This document shows positions 1 to 8,753 of a stretch of DNA of 64,000 nucleotides, in pieces. Every line of letters starts with the position of its first letter. Within the stretch, counting starts at the first letter, position 1. Below the pieces are notes generated by a model, which was given only the letters and a program-made list of their open reading frames with translations, was not told the DNA's origin and ran no database searches. A program made the position numbers and the translations under genes. The DNA is from JAANXG01 sp034520625 (GTDB taxonomy: Bacteria; Pseudomonadota; Gammaproteobacteria; Arenicellales; JAANXG01): NCBI GenBank assembly GCA_034520625.1, contig JAXHNI010000003.1:322553-386552 (forward strand), given 5' to 3'.

Positions 1-1
1 C

Positions 2-571
2 GGACCCCGCGGTGAACAGTGGGATCTGGCGCCGCCGGCCATTCCGGGCGAAGTCCAGGTGGACAATGCTTCGGGGGTTCTGGCCCTGCTGTCCGGCCTG
101 CCGGAGGCGCGGGTGGATCGTGATGCCGCGGGCCGGGGGCTGGCAAGCGCCCGGATCCACGGCCGCTGCGAGATCGTTGCCCGCGAACCCATGGTCATGG
201 TGGACGTCGCCCATAACCGTGCGGCCGTCGAAACGTTGAAAGTGGCATTGCAGGCGAACCCGGTACCCGGGCGTACCCTGGCTGTGTTCGGCATGCTGCG
301 GGACAAGGATCCCGAAGGCGTGGCACGAGCCATGGACGAGCACATCGATGCCTGGTTCCTTGCCACCATCGACGACGAGCGCGGCCAGGATGCCGCGGAG
401 CTTGCTCCCTTGATTTCCAGCGGCGCAAGGGGCACGGTGCATTGTTATGCCGGGGTGGTGGAGGCCTATCGGCACGCGCTCGCGCATGCCAGCAGCGGGG
501 ACCGCATTGTCGTCTTTGGTTCGTTCCATATCGCCGGTGATATACTCGATTACATGAAGAGGCCGTCCTAG
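2..571 (+). CDS. folC: Dihydrofolate synthase/folylpolyglutamate synthase, C-terminal part
   Basis: This is the carboxy-terminal ~189 codons of FolC, which adds glutamate to dihydropteroate and then to folates in the cytoplasm. The reading frame is open from base 2, so the N-terminal ATPase part lies outside the window. The visible part contains the Mur-ligase C-terminal domain with the DVAHNRAA motif (family form D-G-A-H-N-P) and a GSFHIAGD segment near the end, typical of the folate-binding side. It is followed two bases later by the SPOR-protein gene, and the order folC-dedD-cvpA-purF is conserved in gammaproteobacteria, which supports the call. The stop is TAG at 569-571. The N-terminus cannot be judged. 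Confidence 0.93.
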   Translation, partial: GPRGEQWDLAPPAIPGEVQVDNASGVLALLSGLPEARVDRDAAGRGLASARIHGRCEIVAREPMVMVDVAHNRAAVETLKVALQANPVPGRTLAVFGMLRDKDPEGVARAMDEHIDAWFLATIDDERGQDAAELAPLISSGARGTVHCYAGVVEAYRHALAHASSGDRIVVFGSFHIAGDILDYMKRPS

Positions 572-573
572 AC

Positions 574-1287
574 ATGCCCGCAAAAAAGCAAGGCGAATCT
601 TTTGTTCTCAAACATCGTCTGGCCGGTGCGGCGGTCCTCATCGGCTTCGCCGTCATCGTCCTGCCGCTTCTCCTCGGCGGGCCCGGGGACGATGGGAGCG
701 GCGCCGACCAGGCTGCCGCGCCCGGGGAATCGGAAACCCGGGTTTTCCGTTCCAATATCACGCCCATCGGCGGCGAGACGCCGGACAGCCGCACCGGTGA
801 CGGGGGCGATCTCGAACGCAGCGTGGGTCAGTTGCTCGAATCCGCCGCGCCGCCGCCCGGCGACATCGAGCCGGCCGGGGATGCCCCGGCCGACAATGCC
901 GACACGGACGATGATGGACAACAGAAGGCGGCGGAATCGGGGCAGCCGGACGAGGTGGCCGGCGACGGATCCCGGGTTGCCCCCGGCGACGAGGAAGACG
1001 GAGCATCCGAATCGTCCGGCTCCGGGGAGTCCGCCGCACCCAGGGAGGTGGAGCGTGGCTGGATCGTCCAGGTCGGCACGTTCACTAAGTCCGGCAACGT
1101 CGAGAAACTGGTGGCGGAGCTCGAGGAGATCGGTTTCAAGCCGTCCACGACCGACGTATCAACCTCCAGCGGCGATGCGACGCGGGTGTGGGTCGGTCCC
1201 TTCGAGACCCGGGTGGAGGCCGCGCGGGTCAAGACCCGGCTGACGCAGCGAACCGGATCGGAGGGTCTGATCGTTGCCTATCCCTGA
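574..1287 (+). CDS. dedD: SPOR domain cell-division protein (DedD-like)
   Basis: This 237-residue bitopic membrane protein has a short cytoplasmic start, one transmembrane helix at about residues 15-35, a long acidic, low-complexity periplasmic linker rich in Asp, Glu, Gly and Pro, and a C-terminal SPOR domain from about residue 158. SPOR domains bind glycan strands lacking stem peptides at the division septum. The SPOR region shows the usual WIVQVGTF start and the VWVGPF segment. The linker is acidic, which agrees with a salt-adapted host but does not prove it. The gene starts two bases after folC and is probably co-transcribed with it. The exact symbol is given by synteny and architecture; sequence identity in the linker is expected to be low. 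Confidence 0.88.
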   Translation: MPAKKQGESFVLKHRLAGAAVLIGFAVIVLPLLLGGPGDDGSGADQAAAPGESETRVFRSNITPIGGETPDSRTGDGGDLERSVGQLLESAAPPPGDIEPAGDAPADNADTDDDGQQKAAESGQPDEVAGDGSRVAPGDEEDGASESSGSGESAAPREVERGWIVQVGTFTKSGNVEKLVAELEEIGFKPSTTDVSTSSGDATRVWVGPFETRVEAARVKTRLTQRTGSEGLIVAYP

Positions 1288-1350
1288 TCTAGGCCGCGAA
1301 TGAACCATCAGCTCCGCTGACTGCGTGGACCTATCGTCGATGGAATCTAT

Positions 1351-1842
1351 ATGAATCTTGTTGACTGGATCATACTGGCAGTCACCCTGTTGTCCGCCCT
1401 GGTGGGCTTCTACCGGGGCTTCATCCGGGAGACGCTGTCGCTGATTTCCTGGATTCTCGCGTTCTGGGCGGCGTTCAGCTTCGCGGAGCCGGCCAGCGTC
1501 TGGTTCACCCATTACATCGAATCGCCCCAGCTCCGGCTGGTGGCGGCGTTTGCCGCCATATTCGTCGTTACCCTGCTTTTGTTCTCGCTGCTCAGCTATC
1601 TATTGTGCCGGCTGTTGCTGGTGAGTGGTATCGCCGGCACGGACCGGATACTAGGCGGCCTTTTCGGCGTCGTTCGGGCGGTGGTTCTCGTTTCCGTCCT
1701 GCTGCTTCTGGCTCGCGTTCCCGGATATCCGGAGGAGGCGTGGTGGAAACAGTCTCTGCTGATACCGCAGCTGAATCCCGTGGTGGTGTTTTTCTACGAG
1801 CTTCTGCCACCCGATGTTGCCAAGCACCTGGAAACAGTTTAG
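1351..1842 (+). CDS. cvpA: CvpA family inner-membrane protein
   Basis: This is a 163-residue integral membrane protein with about four hydrophobic segments (around residues 4-22, 25-50, 64-88 and 100-122). The start MNLVDWIILAV and the GFYRGFIRE loop are characteristic of CvpA, named for colicin V production and linked to envelope stress tolerance in enteric bacteria. The molecular role remains unclear. It lies between dedD and purF, the conserved order, and ends nine bases before the purF start, so the two are probably translated from one mRNA. Length matches the family (about 160-165). Confidence 0.93.
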   Translation: MNLVDWIILAVTLLSALVGFYRGFIRETLSLISWILAFWAAFSFAEPASVWFTHYIESPQLRLVAAFAAIFVVTLLLFSLLSYLLCRLLLVSGIAGTDRILGGLFGVVRAVVLVSVLLLLARVPGYPEEAWWKQSLLIPQLNPVVVFFYELLPPDVAKHLETV

Positions 1843-1851
1843 GTTTCCCCC

Positions 1852-3372
1852 ATGTGCGGCGTCGTAGGCATCCTCGGTCAGGGTCCCGTCAACCAGTCCA
1901 TCTATGATGCACTGACGGTCGTGCAGCATCGCGGCCAGGATGCGGCGGGGATCATGACCTGCGACGGGAGCCGGGTGTACCTGCGCAAGGACAACGGCCT
2001 GGTCCGGGATGTATTCCGCACGCGGCACATGCAGCATCTGGCGGGGAATATGGGCATCGGGCACTGCCGATACCCGACGGCGGGCTCCAGCTCGGCGTCG
2101 GAGGCCCAGCCTTTCTACGTGAATTCACCGTTCGGCATCGCCCTCGGCCACAACGGCAACCTGACCAATACCACCGAGCTCCGCGAGAGCCTGTTCGCGC
2201 AGGATCTGCGCCACCTGAATACCAACTCCGACTCGGAGATCGTGTTGAACGTGCTGGCCCACGAGCTGCGCACAGTGATGGGCGCCAAGCAGCATCTCAC
2301 CCACGAGGACGTCTTCAGCGCGATGGAGAAAGTCTACAGCCGCTGCCGGGGCGCCTACGCCGCTGTGGCCATGGTGGTGGACGGCGGGATCCTGGCATTC
2401 CGGGACCGGTTCGGAATCCGGCCCCTGGTATACGGGGTTCGCCAGACCCCCGCGGGCCGCGAGCACATTTTCGCCTCGGAAAGCGTCGCCCTGGACGTGC
2501 TCGGCTTCGATCTGGTGAGCGATGTGCAGCCCGGCGAGGTGGTCTACGTTTCCAAGAGTGGACACGTGCGGCGACGCGTGTGCGCCGAGAGTCCCCGCCA
2601 TAGCCCTTGTATATTTGAGCACGTGTACCTGGCCCGACCGGACTCCATCATCGACGGTGTGGCGGTCCACAAGGCGCGGATGCGCATGGGGGAGAAGCTC
2701 GCGGGCCGCATCCTGGAAAAGTGGCCGGAGCATGATATCGATGTCGTCATACCCATCCCCGATACGAGCCGGACGTCGGCGCTGCAGATGTCCTATGAAA
2801 TGGGCGTGAAATACCGCGAGGGCTTCATCAAGAACCGTTACGTCGGGCGAACCTTCATCATGCCGGGGCAGGCGGAGCGCAAGCGCTCGGTACGCCAGAA
2901 GCTCAACGCCATCGAGCTGGAGTTCCGGGGCAAAAACGTACTGCTGGTGGACGACTCCATCGTGCGGGGCAATACCTCCCGGCAGATCATCCAGATGGCG
3001 CGGGACGCCGGCGCCAAGCGCGTTTATTTCGCGTCCGCCGCGCCGCCGGTCCGGTATCCCAATGTGTACGGCATTGATATGCCGGACGTGGATGAACTGG
3101 TCGGGTACAACCGCAGCGAGGAGGAAATCCAGGTCGAGATCGGCGCCGACCGCCTTTTTTTCCAGGATCTCGACGACCTGATCGACGCCGCCCGGGAGGG
3201 CAATGCCGATATCGAAGAATTCGAGGCGTCCTGTTTCCACGGCCGCTATATCACCGGCGATGTCAGCAGCGAATACCTCGTCAACCTGCAGCAGGCCCGC
3301 AGCGACTCGGAAAAGGAGCGGGCGGCGGATGTCGTCGATCTGAACGAGGTAAACAGCTACGGGGCCTCGTAA
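1852..3372 (+). CDS. purF: Amidophosphoribosyltransferase
   Basis: PurF makes 5-phosphoribosylamine from PRPP and glutamine, the first committed step of purine synthesis. The N-terminal Ntn-hydrolase glutaminase domain begins with MCGVVGI, leaving Cys2 as nucleophile after removal of Met. The C-terminal phosphoribosyltransferase domain carries the PRPP motif VLLVDDSIVRGNTS near residues 363-377. Length (506 residues) fits the gammaproteobacterial enzyme. Its TAA stop shares one base with the ATG of metZ (TAATG at 3370-3374), indicating translational coupling. No PurR operator is evident upstream because cvpA directly precedes it. Confidence 0.97.
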   Translation: MCGVVGILGQGPVNQSIYDALTVVQHRGQDAAGIMTCDGSRVYLRKDNGLVRDVFRTRHMQHLAGNMGIGHCRYPTAGSSSASEAQPFYVNSPFGIALGHNGNLTNTTELRESLFAQDLRHLNTNSDSEIVLNVLAHELRTVMGAKQHLTHEDVFSAMEKVYSRCRGAYAAVAMVVDGGILAFRDRFGIRPLVYGVRQTPAGREHIFASESVALDVLGFDLVSDVQPGEVVYVSKSGHVRRRVCAESPRHSPCIFEHVYLARPDSIIDGVAVHKARMRMGEKLAGRILEKWPEHDIDVVIPIPDTSRTSALQMSYEMGVKYREGFIKNRYVGRTFIMPGQAERKRSVRQKLNAIELEFRGKNVLLVDDSIVRGNTSRQIIQMARDAGAKRVYFASAAPPVRYPNVYGIDMPDVDELVGYNRSEEEIQVEIGADRLFFQDLDDLIDAAREGNADIEEFEASCFHGRYITGDVSSEYLVNLQQARSDSEKERAADVVDLNEVNSYGAS

Positions 3373-4559
3373 TGGACGAGATCGATGACTGGACCGCCTT
3401 CGGGCCCGAAACGCGGGGGGTCCGGGCCGGCCAGCACAGGACGAATGAAGGCGAGAACGCCGAACCCGTTTTCGTAACCTCCAGCTTCACGTTCCGGGAT
3501 GCCGCCCAGGCGGCGGCGCGGTTCGCGGAGGAGGAGGCCGGGAACGTCTACTCGCGCTTCACCAACCCCACGGTCCGGAACTTCGAGGAACGCCTGGCGG
3601 CTCTGGAAGGCGGTGAACGCTGCGTCGCCACCTCGTCGGGGATGGGGGCGATTCTTACATTGTGTCTCGGGACCCTCCGGGCCGGGGATCATGTCGTGTC
3701 CTCCCGGAGCATATTCGGGTCCACCCGGATGCTCTTCAACAAGTACCTGACCCGTCTTGGTATCGCGTTTACCTATGTTTCCCCGACGGATCCTTCGCAG
3801 TGGCGCGACGCGATCCGGGACGACACCCGGATGCTGTTCGTGGAGACGCCCGCGAACCCGCTTACCGAGGTGACGGACCTCGCCGCCATTTCGTCACTGG
3901 CGCGTGAGCGGGGGATCCTCTCCGTGGTGGACAATTGCTTCTGTACGCCTGTGTCCCAGCGGCCGCTGGAGATGGGCATTGATATCGTGATCCATTCGGC
4001 GACCAAGTACCTGGACGGCCAGGGCCGCTGTGTGGGCGGCGCCATCGTCGGCTCGGAAAGTCTGGTGGGAGAGGATATCTACGGGGTGCTTCGAAATGGG
4101 GGCACCACCATGAGCCCGTTCAACGCCTGGGTATTCCTCAAAGGCCTGGAGACGCTCGCCATCCGCATGCGGGCGGTCAGCGACCGGGCTCAGCGGATCG
4201 CGGAATGGCTGGAGACGCATCCCGCCGTCGAGCACGTGTATTACCCGGGCCTGCCCGCGCATCCCCAGTACGAACTGGCCCGGCGCCAGCAGTCATTGAG
4301 CGGCGGCATCGTCTCTTTCGATGTCAAGGGGGGCAGGGCCGCGGCCTGGAAACTCATCGACGCCACTCGTTTCATTTCCATCACCGCCAACCTGGGCGAC
4401 ACAAAGACCACCATCACGCACCCCGCCACCACCACCCACAGCAAATGGAGCCCGGCGGACAAGGCGGAGGCCGGCATCGGCGACAGCCTGGTGCGCCTGT
4501 CCGTGGGTCTCGAAAACGTCGAGGATATCCAGGGCGACCTGCGGCTCGACCGGCTGTAG
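3372..4559 (+). CDS. metZ: O-succinylhomoserine sulfhydrylase
   Basis: This is a PLP enzyme of the Cys/Met metabolism family that converts O-succinylhomoserine plus sulfide directly to homocysteine, the route used in pseudomonads and relatives. Length is 395 residues. The PLP-binding Lys is Lys212 in SATKYLDG, and the SRFTNPT and ETPANPLTEV segments are family hallmarks. It overlaps the purF stop by one base. The purF-metZ adjacency is a known gammaproteobacterial arrangement, which favours MetZ over cystathionine gamma-synthase (MetB), although sequence alone cannot exclude some mixed activity. It ends with TAG at 4557-4559, and a GC-rich repeat follows. Confidence 0.92.
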   Translation: MDEIDDWTAFGPETRGVRAGQHRTNEGENAEPVFVTSSFTFRDAAQAAARFAEEEAGNVYSRFTNPTVRNFEERLAALEGGERCVATSSGMGAILTLCLGTLRAGDHVVSSRSIFGSTRMLFNKYLTRLGIAFTYVSPTDPSQWRDAIRDDTRMLFVETPANPLTEVTDLAAISSLARERGILSVVDNCFCTPVSQRPLEMGIDIVIHSATKYLDGQGRCVGGAIVGSESLVGEDIYGVLRNGGTTMSPFNAWVFLKGLETLAIRMRAVSDRAQRIAEWLETHPAVEHVYYPGLPAHPQYELARRQQSLSGGIVSFDVKGGRAAAWKLIDATRFISITANLGDTKTTITHPATTTHSKWSPADKAEAGIGDSLVRLSVGLENVEDIQGDLRLDRL

Positions 4560-4597
4560 CAGACCGGGCCCTCGCGCCGGCCTCGGGCGACGGGTCC

Positions 4598-4700
4598 CTT
4601 GCAGGAGGCGAGCCCCCTCGCCGATTGGGGCTTCGAGCAATGGCCCATCGGCCAGGGGGCTGGCCTCGGGCCTCGTTTGTCCGCCGCACCGTGCCGGCGG
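4598..4700. repeat. REP-like palindromic element (GGAGGCGAGCCCCC family, degraded copy)
   Basis: The stretch holds the left arm GCAGGAGGCGAGCCCCCTCG and, further right, an imperfect partner CAGGGGGCTGGCCTCG, followed by a separate hairpin CCGCCG...CGGCGG near 4681-4700. The same left arm occurs, with a perfect partner, at 11459-11533. It lies between the convergent genes metZ and lpxH, where a bidirectional terminator would be useful. No clear T-tract is seen. Confidence 0.6.
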
Positions 4701-4727
4701 AATAGGTCAATATTTGTGGCGGGGGAC

Positions 4728-5486
4728 CTAGCGAGCAGCAGGCGCGGGCCCGGCACTGGCTCCGTTCCCCGGCGCCGGGTCCAACTCCTGCACGCCCGGG
4801 CTGCAACGCAGAATGCTGCTCTGCTCGTACCAGGCCCCCAGCACGATGCGGCGGTTGCCCGCCGTTTCGCCGGCATCGTGAATCGCCGGCCGGTGGGTGT
4901 GGCCGTGGATCATGAGACGCACACCGTACTCGGCGAACGCGCGCCGGACCGCCTGCCCGTTGACATCCATGATCTCCATGTCGACGCTGTCCTTGTGCTC
5001 CCGGCTCTGCTTGCGGGCGTCCTGCGCCATCCGCATTCTTTCTTCGACGGGCCGGTTCAGGAACGCCCGCCGCCAGGCCGGGTCGTCCACGGTGCGCCGG
5101 AAGCTCTGGTGCTCGATATCGTCGGTGCACAGATAGTCGCCGTGCGTCAACAGCACCTTTTCTCCGTAAAGATCGACGATGGCCGGGTCCGGCAGTATCC
5201 CGCACCCCGTGTCGGCCGCGAATCGGTCGCCGATCAGGAAGTCGCGGTTCCCGCGCATGAAGTAGACCGGCACGCCGGAATCCGACAGCGCCCGGATTTC
5301 TCGGAGGACCTGGCCGTAACCCAGCTGCTCCGCGGCGTCATCACCGATCCAGTATTCAAACAGGTCGCCCAGGATGTACACGGCGTCGGTGCCCTGGGCC
5401 TCGCCCCGGAGCAGAGAATGGAAGGTTTCGGAGATCTCCGGCCGGCGGGGGGTGAGGTGAAGGTCGGAAATGAACAGCGTTGTCAT
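4728..5486 (-). CDS. lpxH: UDP-2,3-diacylglucosamine diphosphatase
   Basis: LpxH hydrolyses UDP-2,3-diacylglucosamine to lipid X in lipid A synthesis at the cytoplasmic face of the inner membrane. The 252-residue calcineurin-like phosphoesterase shows all metal motifs: D-x-H at residues 8-10 (SDLHL), GDLFEYWIGDD around residue 41, RGNRD, THGD and HGHTHRP near residue 196. Its ATG overlaps the ppiB TGA (ATGA at 5483-5486), so the pair is translationally coupled. The ppiB-lpxH pair is common in gammaproteobacteria. The C-terminal 20 residues are Ala/Pro-rich and look variable. Confidence 0.96.
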   Translation of the reverse strand: MTTLFISDLHLTPRRPEISETFHSLLRGEAQGTDAVYILGDLFEYWIGDDAAEQLGYGQVLREIRALSDSGVPVYFMRGNRDFLIGDRFAADTGCGILPDPAIVDLYGEKVLLTHGDYLCTDDIEHQSFRRTVDDPAWRRAFLNRPVEERMRMAQDARKQSREHKDSVDMEIMDVNGQAVRRAFAEYGVRLMIHGHTHRPAIHDAGETAGNRRIVLGAWYEQSSILRCSPGVQELDPAPGNGASAGPAPAAR

Positions 5487-6007
5487 GCCACCGCTTCGAC
5501 TGTCACCTGTTGAACGACGATTTCCTGCAGGGGCACGTTTTGATGGTCTCCGACGGTCTGCGTGACGACCCCCTCGATGCGCTCGACCACTTCCATGCCC
5601 TCGAGAACTCGCCCGAACGCGCAGTATCCGGGCTGGTATGTTCCCGCGTGGTTCAGAATGTCGTTGTCGCGCGTATTGATGAAGAACTGGGAGGTTGCCG
5701 AATCCGGCTCGTCGGCGACCCGGGCCATGGCCATCGTGCCGCGCTCGTTGCGCATCCCCTGTTCCGCCTCGTTTTTGATGGGCGGACGCGTGGTCTTCTG
5801 GATCATGCCGGGCTCGAAACCGCCGCCCTGAATGATGAAATTGTCCACCACCCGGTGGATCAGCGTGTTGTTGTAGAACCCGTCCTTGACATACTGCAGG
5901 AAGTTTTCCGCTGTTGCCGGTGCGCGGTCGGTATCGACCTCGACCGTGAAATTGCCGTGGCTGGTTTGAAAACGGATCCGGGGACGGTTACCGAAGGATA
6001 TGGCCAT
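5483..6007 (-). CDS. ppiB: Peptidyl-prolyl cis-trans isomerase B (cyclophilin)
   Basis: This cytoplasmic cyclophilin catalyses proline isomerisation. The product from the chosen ATG (6007-6005) is 174 residues, slightly longer than E. coli PpiB. Cyclophilin hallmarks are FHRV-like IHRVVDNFIIQGG, the MARVADEPDSATSQFFIN active-site block, and FGRVLEGMEVV. The start was chosen because GAGGAA lies about six bases upstream of this ATG; an in-frame ATG at 6031 would add eight residues but has a weaker ribosome site, and the much longer open frame upstream lacks homology. It is coupled to lpxH by an ATGA overlap. Confidence 0.95.
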   Translation of the reverse strand: MAISFGNRPRIRFQTSHGNFTVEVDTDRAPATAENFLQYVKDGFYNNTLIHRVVDNFIIQGGGFEPGMIQKTTRPPIKNEAEQGMRNERGTMAMARVADEPDSATSQFFINTRDNDILNHAGTYQPGYCAFGRVLEGMEVVERIEGVVTQTVGDHQNVPLQEIVVQQVTVEAVA

Positions 6008-6297
6008 TGAGTTCCTCGCTGCGGACGACATTGTCCATTCGCACGGTTGTTTGTTCAATAGTAGTCGAACCGGGCACCCGTGCGGTGGTTGCCGGGGACC
6101 GCGGGCGGGGTCACGGTGGTCGCCGCCGGCCGGGTCCCATTCAGCCGCCGCAACCGGCAGGTGGTCGCCGTCCGGGGCGCCACCGGTTCCCCGGTCCCGG
6201 TGTCGCCGGTCGCGCCCACGCGCCGGCTTGCCCGGTCCCGACCGCGGGGCGGGCAGCAAGAACCGGGCCATGCCGCTGTCGGAAACGGCATATGGTT

Positions 6298-6326
6298 TTG
6301 CTTACGGCAAATACGACGTTTATACT
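6298..6326 (+). promoter_or_regulatory. Predicted sigma70 promoter for ilvI-ilvH
   Basis: TTGCTT (6298-6303) and TATACT (6321-6326) are separated by exactly 17 bases in the 383-bp gap between divergent ppiB and ilvI. A start near 6333 would give a leader of about 58 nt before the GTG of ilvI. The rest of the gap (6008-6297) is GC-rich and no other gene is seen in it. Confidence 0.6.
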
Positions 6327-6335
6327 AGCTTCGGG

Positions 6336-6357
6336 TCGCCCGTTCCGGGCGATTTTT
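6336..6357 (+). terminator. Leader hairpin followed by T-run (possible attenuator)
   Basis: TCGCCCG (6336-6342) pairs with CGGGCGA (6346-6352) across a 3-nt loop and is followed directly by TTTTT (6353-6357). It lies just after the predicted ilvI transcription start, so it looks like an early intrinsic terminator or a 5'-end stabilising hairpin. No leader peptide rich in Ile, Val or Leu was found before it. Confidence 0.4.
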
Positions 6358-6390
6358 ATCTTGTCGATCAATCAGTTTCTGGGGAAAAAC

Positions 6391-8124
6391 GTGGAATTAT
6401 CCGGTGCGGACATTCTGGTGCGCTGCTTGCAGGACGAAGGAGTCGAACACATATTCGGCTATCCGGGCGGCGCGGCGCTGCACATTTACGATGCGCTGTA
6501 CAAGCAGGACCAGGTCAAACACATCCTGGTGCGCCACGAGCAGGGGGCGGCCCATGCCGCCGACGGCTATGCGCGGTCGACCGGCAAGCCCGGCGTGGTA
6601 CTGGTTACCTCCGGACCGGGTATCACCAACGCCGTCACGGGAATCGCCACGGCGTACATGGATTCCATCCCCATGGTCGTGATTTCCGGACAGGTGGCCA
6701 CGCACCTGATCGGCGACGACGCCTTCCAGGAAGTCGACGCCGTCGGCATCACCCGCCCCTGCGTCAAGCACAATTTTCTTGTGAAGGACGTGCGGGACCT
6801 GGCGGTCACCATGAAAAAGGCATTCTATCTGGCGAACAGCGGGCGCCCGGGGCCGGTGCTGGTGGACGTGCCCAAGGACATTACCGCCCACACCACCGAG
6901 TATATCTACCCGAGCTCCGTCAGCATGCGTTCCTATGCACCGGTCAACAAGGGCCATCCCAAGCAGGTTCGCCGGGCCGCGGACCTGCTCATGAACGCCA
7001 AGCGTCCGATCATCTACACCGGCGGCGGCGTCGTGTCCGCCGGCGCGGAAGCCGAGCTGCGAGAGCTCGTCGACCTGCTGGGTTACCCCTGCACCAATAC
7101 ATTGATGGGGCTGGGTGCCTATCCTTCCGACGCACCCTTGTTCCTGGGCATGCTGGGCATGCACGGCACCTACGAAGCCAACATGGCCATGCACGGCTGC
7201 GACGTCATGCTGGCGGTGGGCGCGCGCTTCGACGACCGCGTCACCGGTGACCTGGCCAAGTTTTCGCCCGGCGCCAGGATCGTGCATATCGACGTGGACC
7301 CGTCGTCAATCAGCAAGAATGTGAAGACGGATGTGCCCATCGTCGGCGACGCCCGGCGGGTGCTCCAGGAACTGCTGGCGGATATCAAAGCCCGCGGGCA
7401 GAAGCCCGATCAACAGGCCGTCGCAAAATGGTGGGACCAGATTAATGAATGGCGCAGCGTGGAATCCCTCGGTTACGACCATGATTCCGGGTTGATCAAG
7501 CCCCAGAGCGTCGTTGAGGCCCTGCACCGCGTGACCGGCGGGGACGCCTACGTGACCTCGGACGTCGGTCAGCACCAGATGTGGGCTGCCCAGTTCTACG
7601 GCTTCAACCAGCCCCGGCGCTGGATCAACTCCGGCGGCCTGGGCACCATGGGCTTCGGTCTGCCCGCGGCCATGGGCGTGCAGATGGCGCACCCGGACGC
7701 CACCGTAGCCTGTGTCACGGGCGAGGCCAGCATCATCATGTGCATCCAGGAGCTGTCCACCTGCAAGCAGTACGACCTGCCCATCAAGATCGTCAACCTG
7801 AACAACCGGTACATGGGCATGGTGCGCCAGTGGCAGGAGTTCTTCTACGACCGGCGCTATTCCCATTCCTACATGGATGCGCTGCCGGATTTCGTGGCGC
7901 TTGCCGAGGCCTTCGGTCACACCGGCATGCGGATCGAGAAGCCGGGGGACGTGGAGGGTGCGCTGCAGGACGCCATGGCCGCGAAGGACAGGCTGGTCTT
8001 CATGGACTTCATCACGGACCAGGCGGAGAACGTGTACCCGATGATCGCCGCCGGTGCCGGCCACAACGAGATGCATCTGAATCCGGGGGTTGGGGAACCG
8101 CCACAGGAAAGGGAACTGGCCTGA
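6391..8124 (+). CDS. ilvI: Acetolactate synthase, large (catalytic) subunit
   Basis: This is the ThDP-dependent enzyme that makes acetolactate or acetohydroxybutyrate in Val/Leu/Ile synthesis. From the GTG at 6391 it has 577 residues, the normal size. An open frame extends almost 400 bases upstream, but homology begins at VELSGADILVRCLQDEGV and GGGGA precedes this GTG by about six bases. Visible motifs are FGYPGGAAL, HEQGAAHAADGYAR (Glu for ThDP activation), SGPGITNAVTGIATAYMDS and the GEASIIMCIQELSTC ThDP/Mg segment ending NNRYMGMVRQWQ. It is followed after two bases by ilvH. The IlvB/IlvI/IlvG distinction is by partner type, so the symbol is approximate. Confidence 0.95.
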   Translation: MELSGADILVRCLQDEGVEHIFGYPGGAALHIYDALYKQDQVKHILVRHEQGAAHAADGYARSTGKPGVVLVTSGPGITNAVTGIATAYMDSIPMVVISGQVATHLIGDDAFQEVDAVGITRPCVKHNFLVKDVRDLAVTMKKAFYLANSGRPGPVLVDVPKDITAHTTEYIYPSSVSMRSYAPVNKGHPKQVRRAADLLMNAKRPIIYTGGGVVSAGAEAELRELVDLLGYPCTNTLMGLGAYPSDAPLFLGMLGMHGTYEANMAMHGCDVMLAVGARFDDRVTGDLAKFSPGARIVHIDVDPSSISKNVKTDVPIVGDARRVLQELLADIKARGQKPDQQAVAKWWDQINEWRSVESLGYDHDSGLIKPQSVVEALHRVTGGDAYVTSDVGQHQMWAAQFYGFNQPRRWINSGGLGTMGFGLPAAMGVQMAHPDATVACVTGEASIIMCIQELSTCKQYDLPIKIVNLNNRYMGMVRQWQEFFYDRRYSHSYMDALPDFVALAEAFGHTGMRIEKPGDVEGALQDAMAAKDRLVFMDFITDQAENVYPMIAAGAGHNEMHLNPGVGEPPQERELA

Positions 8125-8126
8125 CA

Positions 8127-8618
8127 ATGAGACACATCATTTCCGTCCTGCTCGAAAACGAAGCAGGTGCCTTGTCTCGCGTGGCTGGTCTGTTCTCGGC
8201 CCGTGGCTACAATATCGAATCCCTGACGGTGGCCGCCACGGAAGACCCGTCCCTGTCCCGGATGACCATCGTGACGGCGGGATCGGAAGAAGTCATCGAG
8301 CAGATCACCAAGCAGCTCAACAAGCTGGTGGATGTGGTGAAGCTGCAGGATCTGACCGAGGGCTCGCATATCGAGCGGGAGTTGATGCTCGTTAAGGTCA
8401 AGGCGGTGGACCAGGCCCGTGAAGAGGTCAAGCGCCTGGTGGATATTTTCAGGGGGCGTATCATCGATGTCACGGACTCCACCTATACGCTGGAGCTTAC
8501 CGGGACCGTCGAGAAGCTGGATGCCTTCGTGAAGGCGCTGGACATGACCGAAATTATCGAAGTCGTGCGCTCCGGCGGCACAGGCATCGCCCGCGGCGAC
8601 CGGGCCCTCACGGTATGA
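8127..8618 (+). CDS. ilvH: Acetolactate synthase, small (regulatory) subunit
   Basis: IlvH activates the catalytic subunit and confers valine feedback inhibition. The 163-residue protein has an N-terminal ACT domain (MRHIISVLLENEAGALSRV, then FSARGYNIESL) and the C-terminal ALS-type domain ending RSGGTGIARGDRAL. The ATG lies two bases after the ilvI stop, with GGAAAGGGAA upstream. Length and motifs match IlvH (about 163 residues), not the shorter IlvN or IlvM. Confidence 0.96.
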   Translation: MRHIISVLLENEAGALSRVAGLFSARGYNIESLTVAATEDPSLSRMTIVTAGSEEVIEQITKQLNKLVDVVKLQDLTEGSHIERELMLVKVKAVDQAREEVKRLVDIFRGRIIDVTDSTYTLELTGTVEKLDAFVKALDMTEIIEVVRSGGTGIARGDRALTV

Positions 8619-8753
8619 ACGAGGTCTGATCGAACCCGGGCCTTTCGGCAGCAGGGGCCACAAGGGAATTGGGATCAGATCCATTCCGTGCTGGCGGGGT
8701 TCCGTCTCCCCGGCCTGCCTCCGAAAGGGTAGACGGGCCAGTATCAATTTCAG

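Noticed and set aside
2125..3240. Long minus-strand open frame opposite purF, and many similar antisense frames (for example opposite ilvI, leuA, typA, the FAD dehydrogenase, ppc)
   Set aside because: They are by-products of high GC content and lie exactly opposite well-supported genes; none has recognisable domains or a ribosome site.
6007..6390. N-terminal extension of the ilvI frame by 128 codons
   Set aside because: The extension is Arg/Gly/Pro-rich, lacks homology to acetolactate synthases and covers the predicted promoter; the GTG at 6391 has a good ribosome site.
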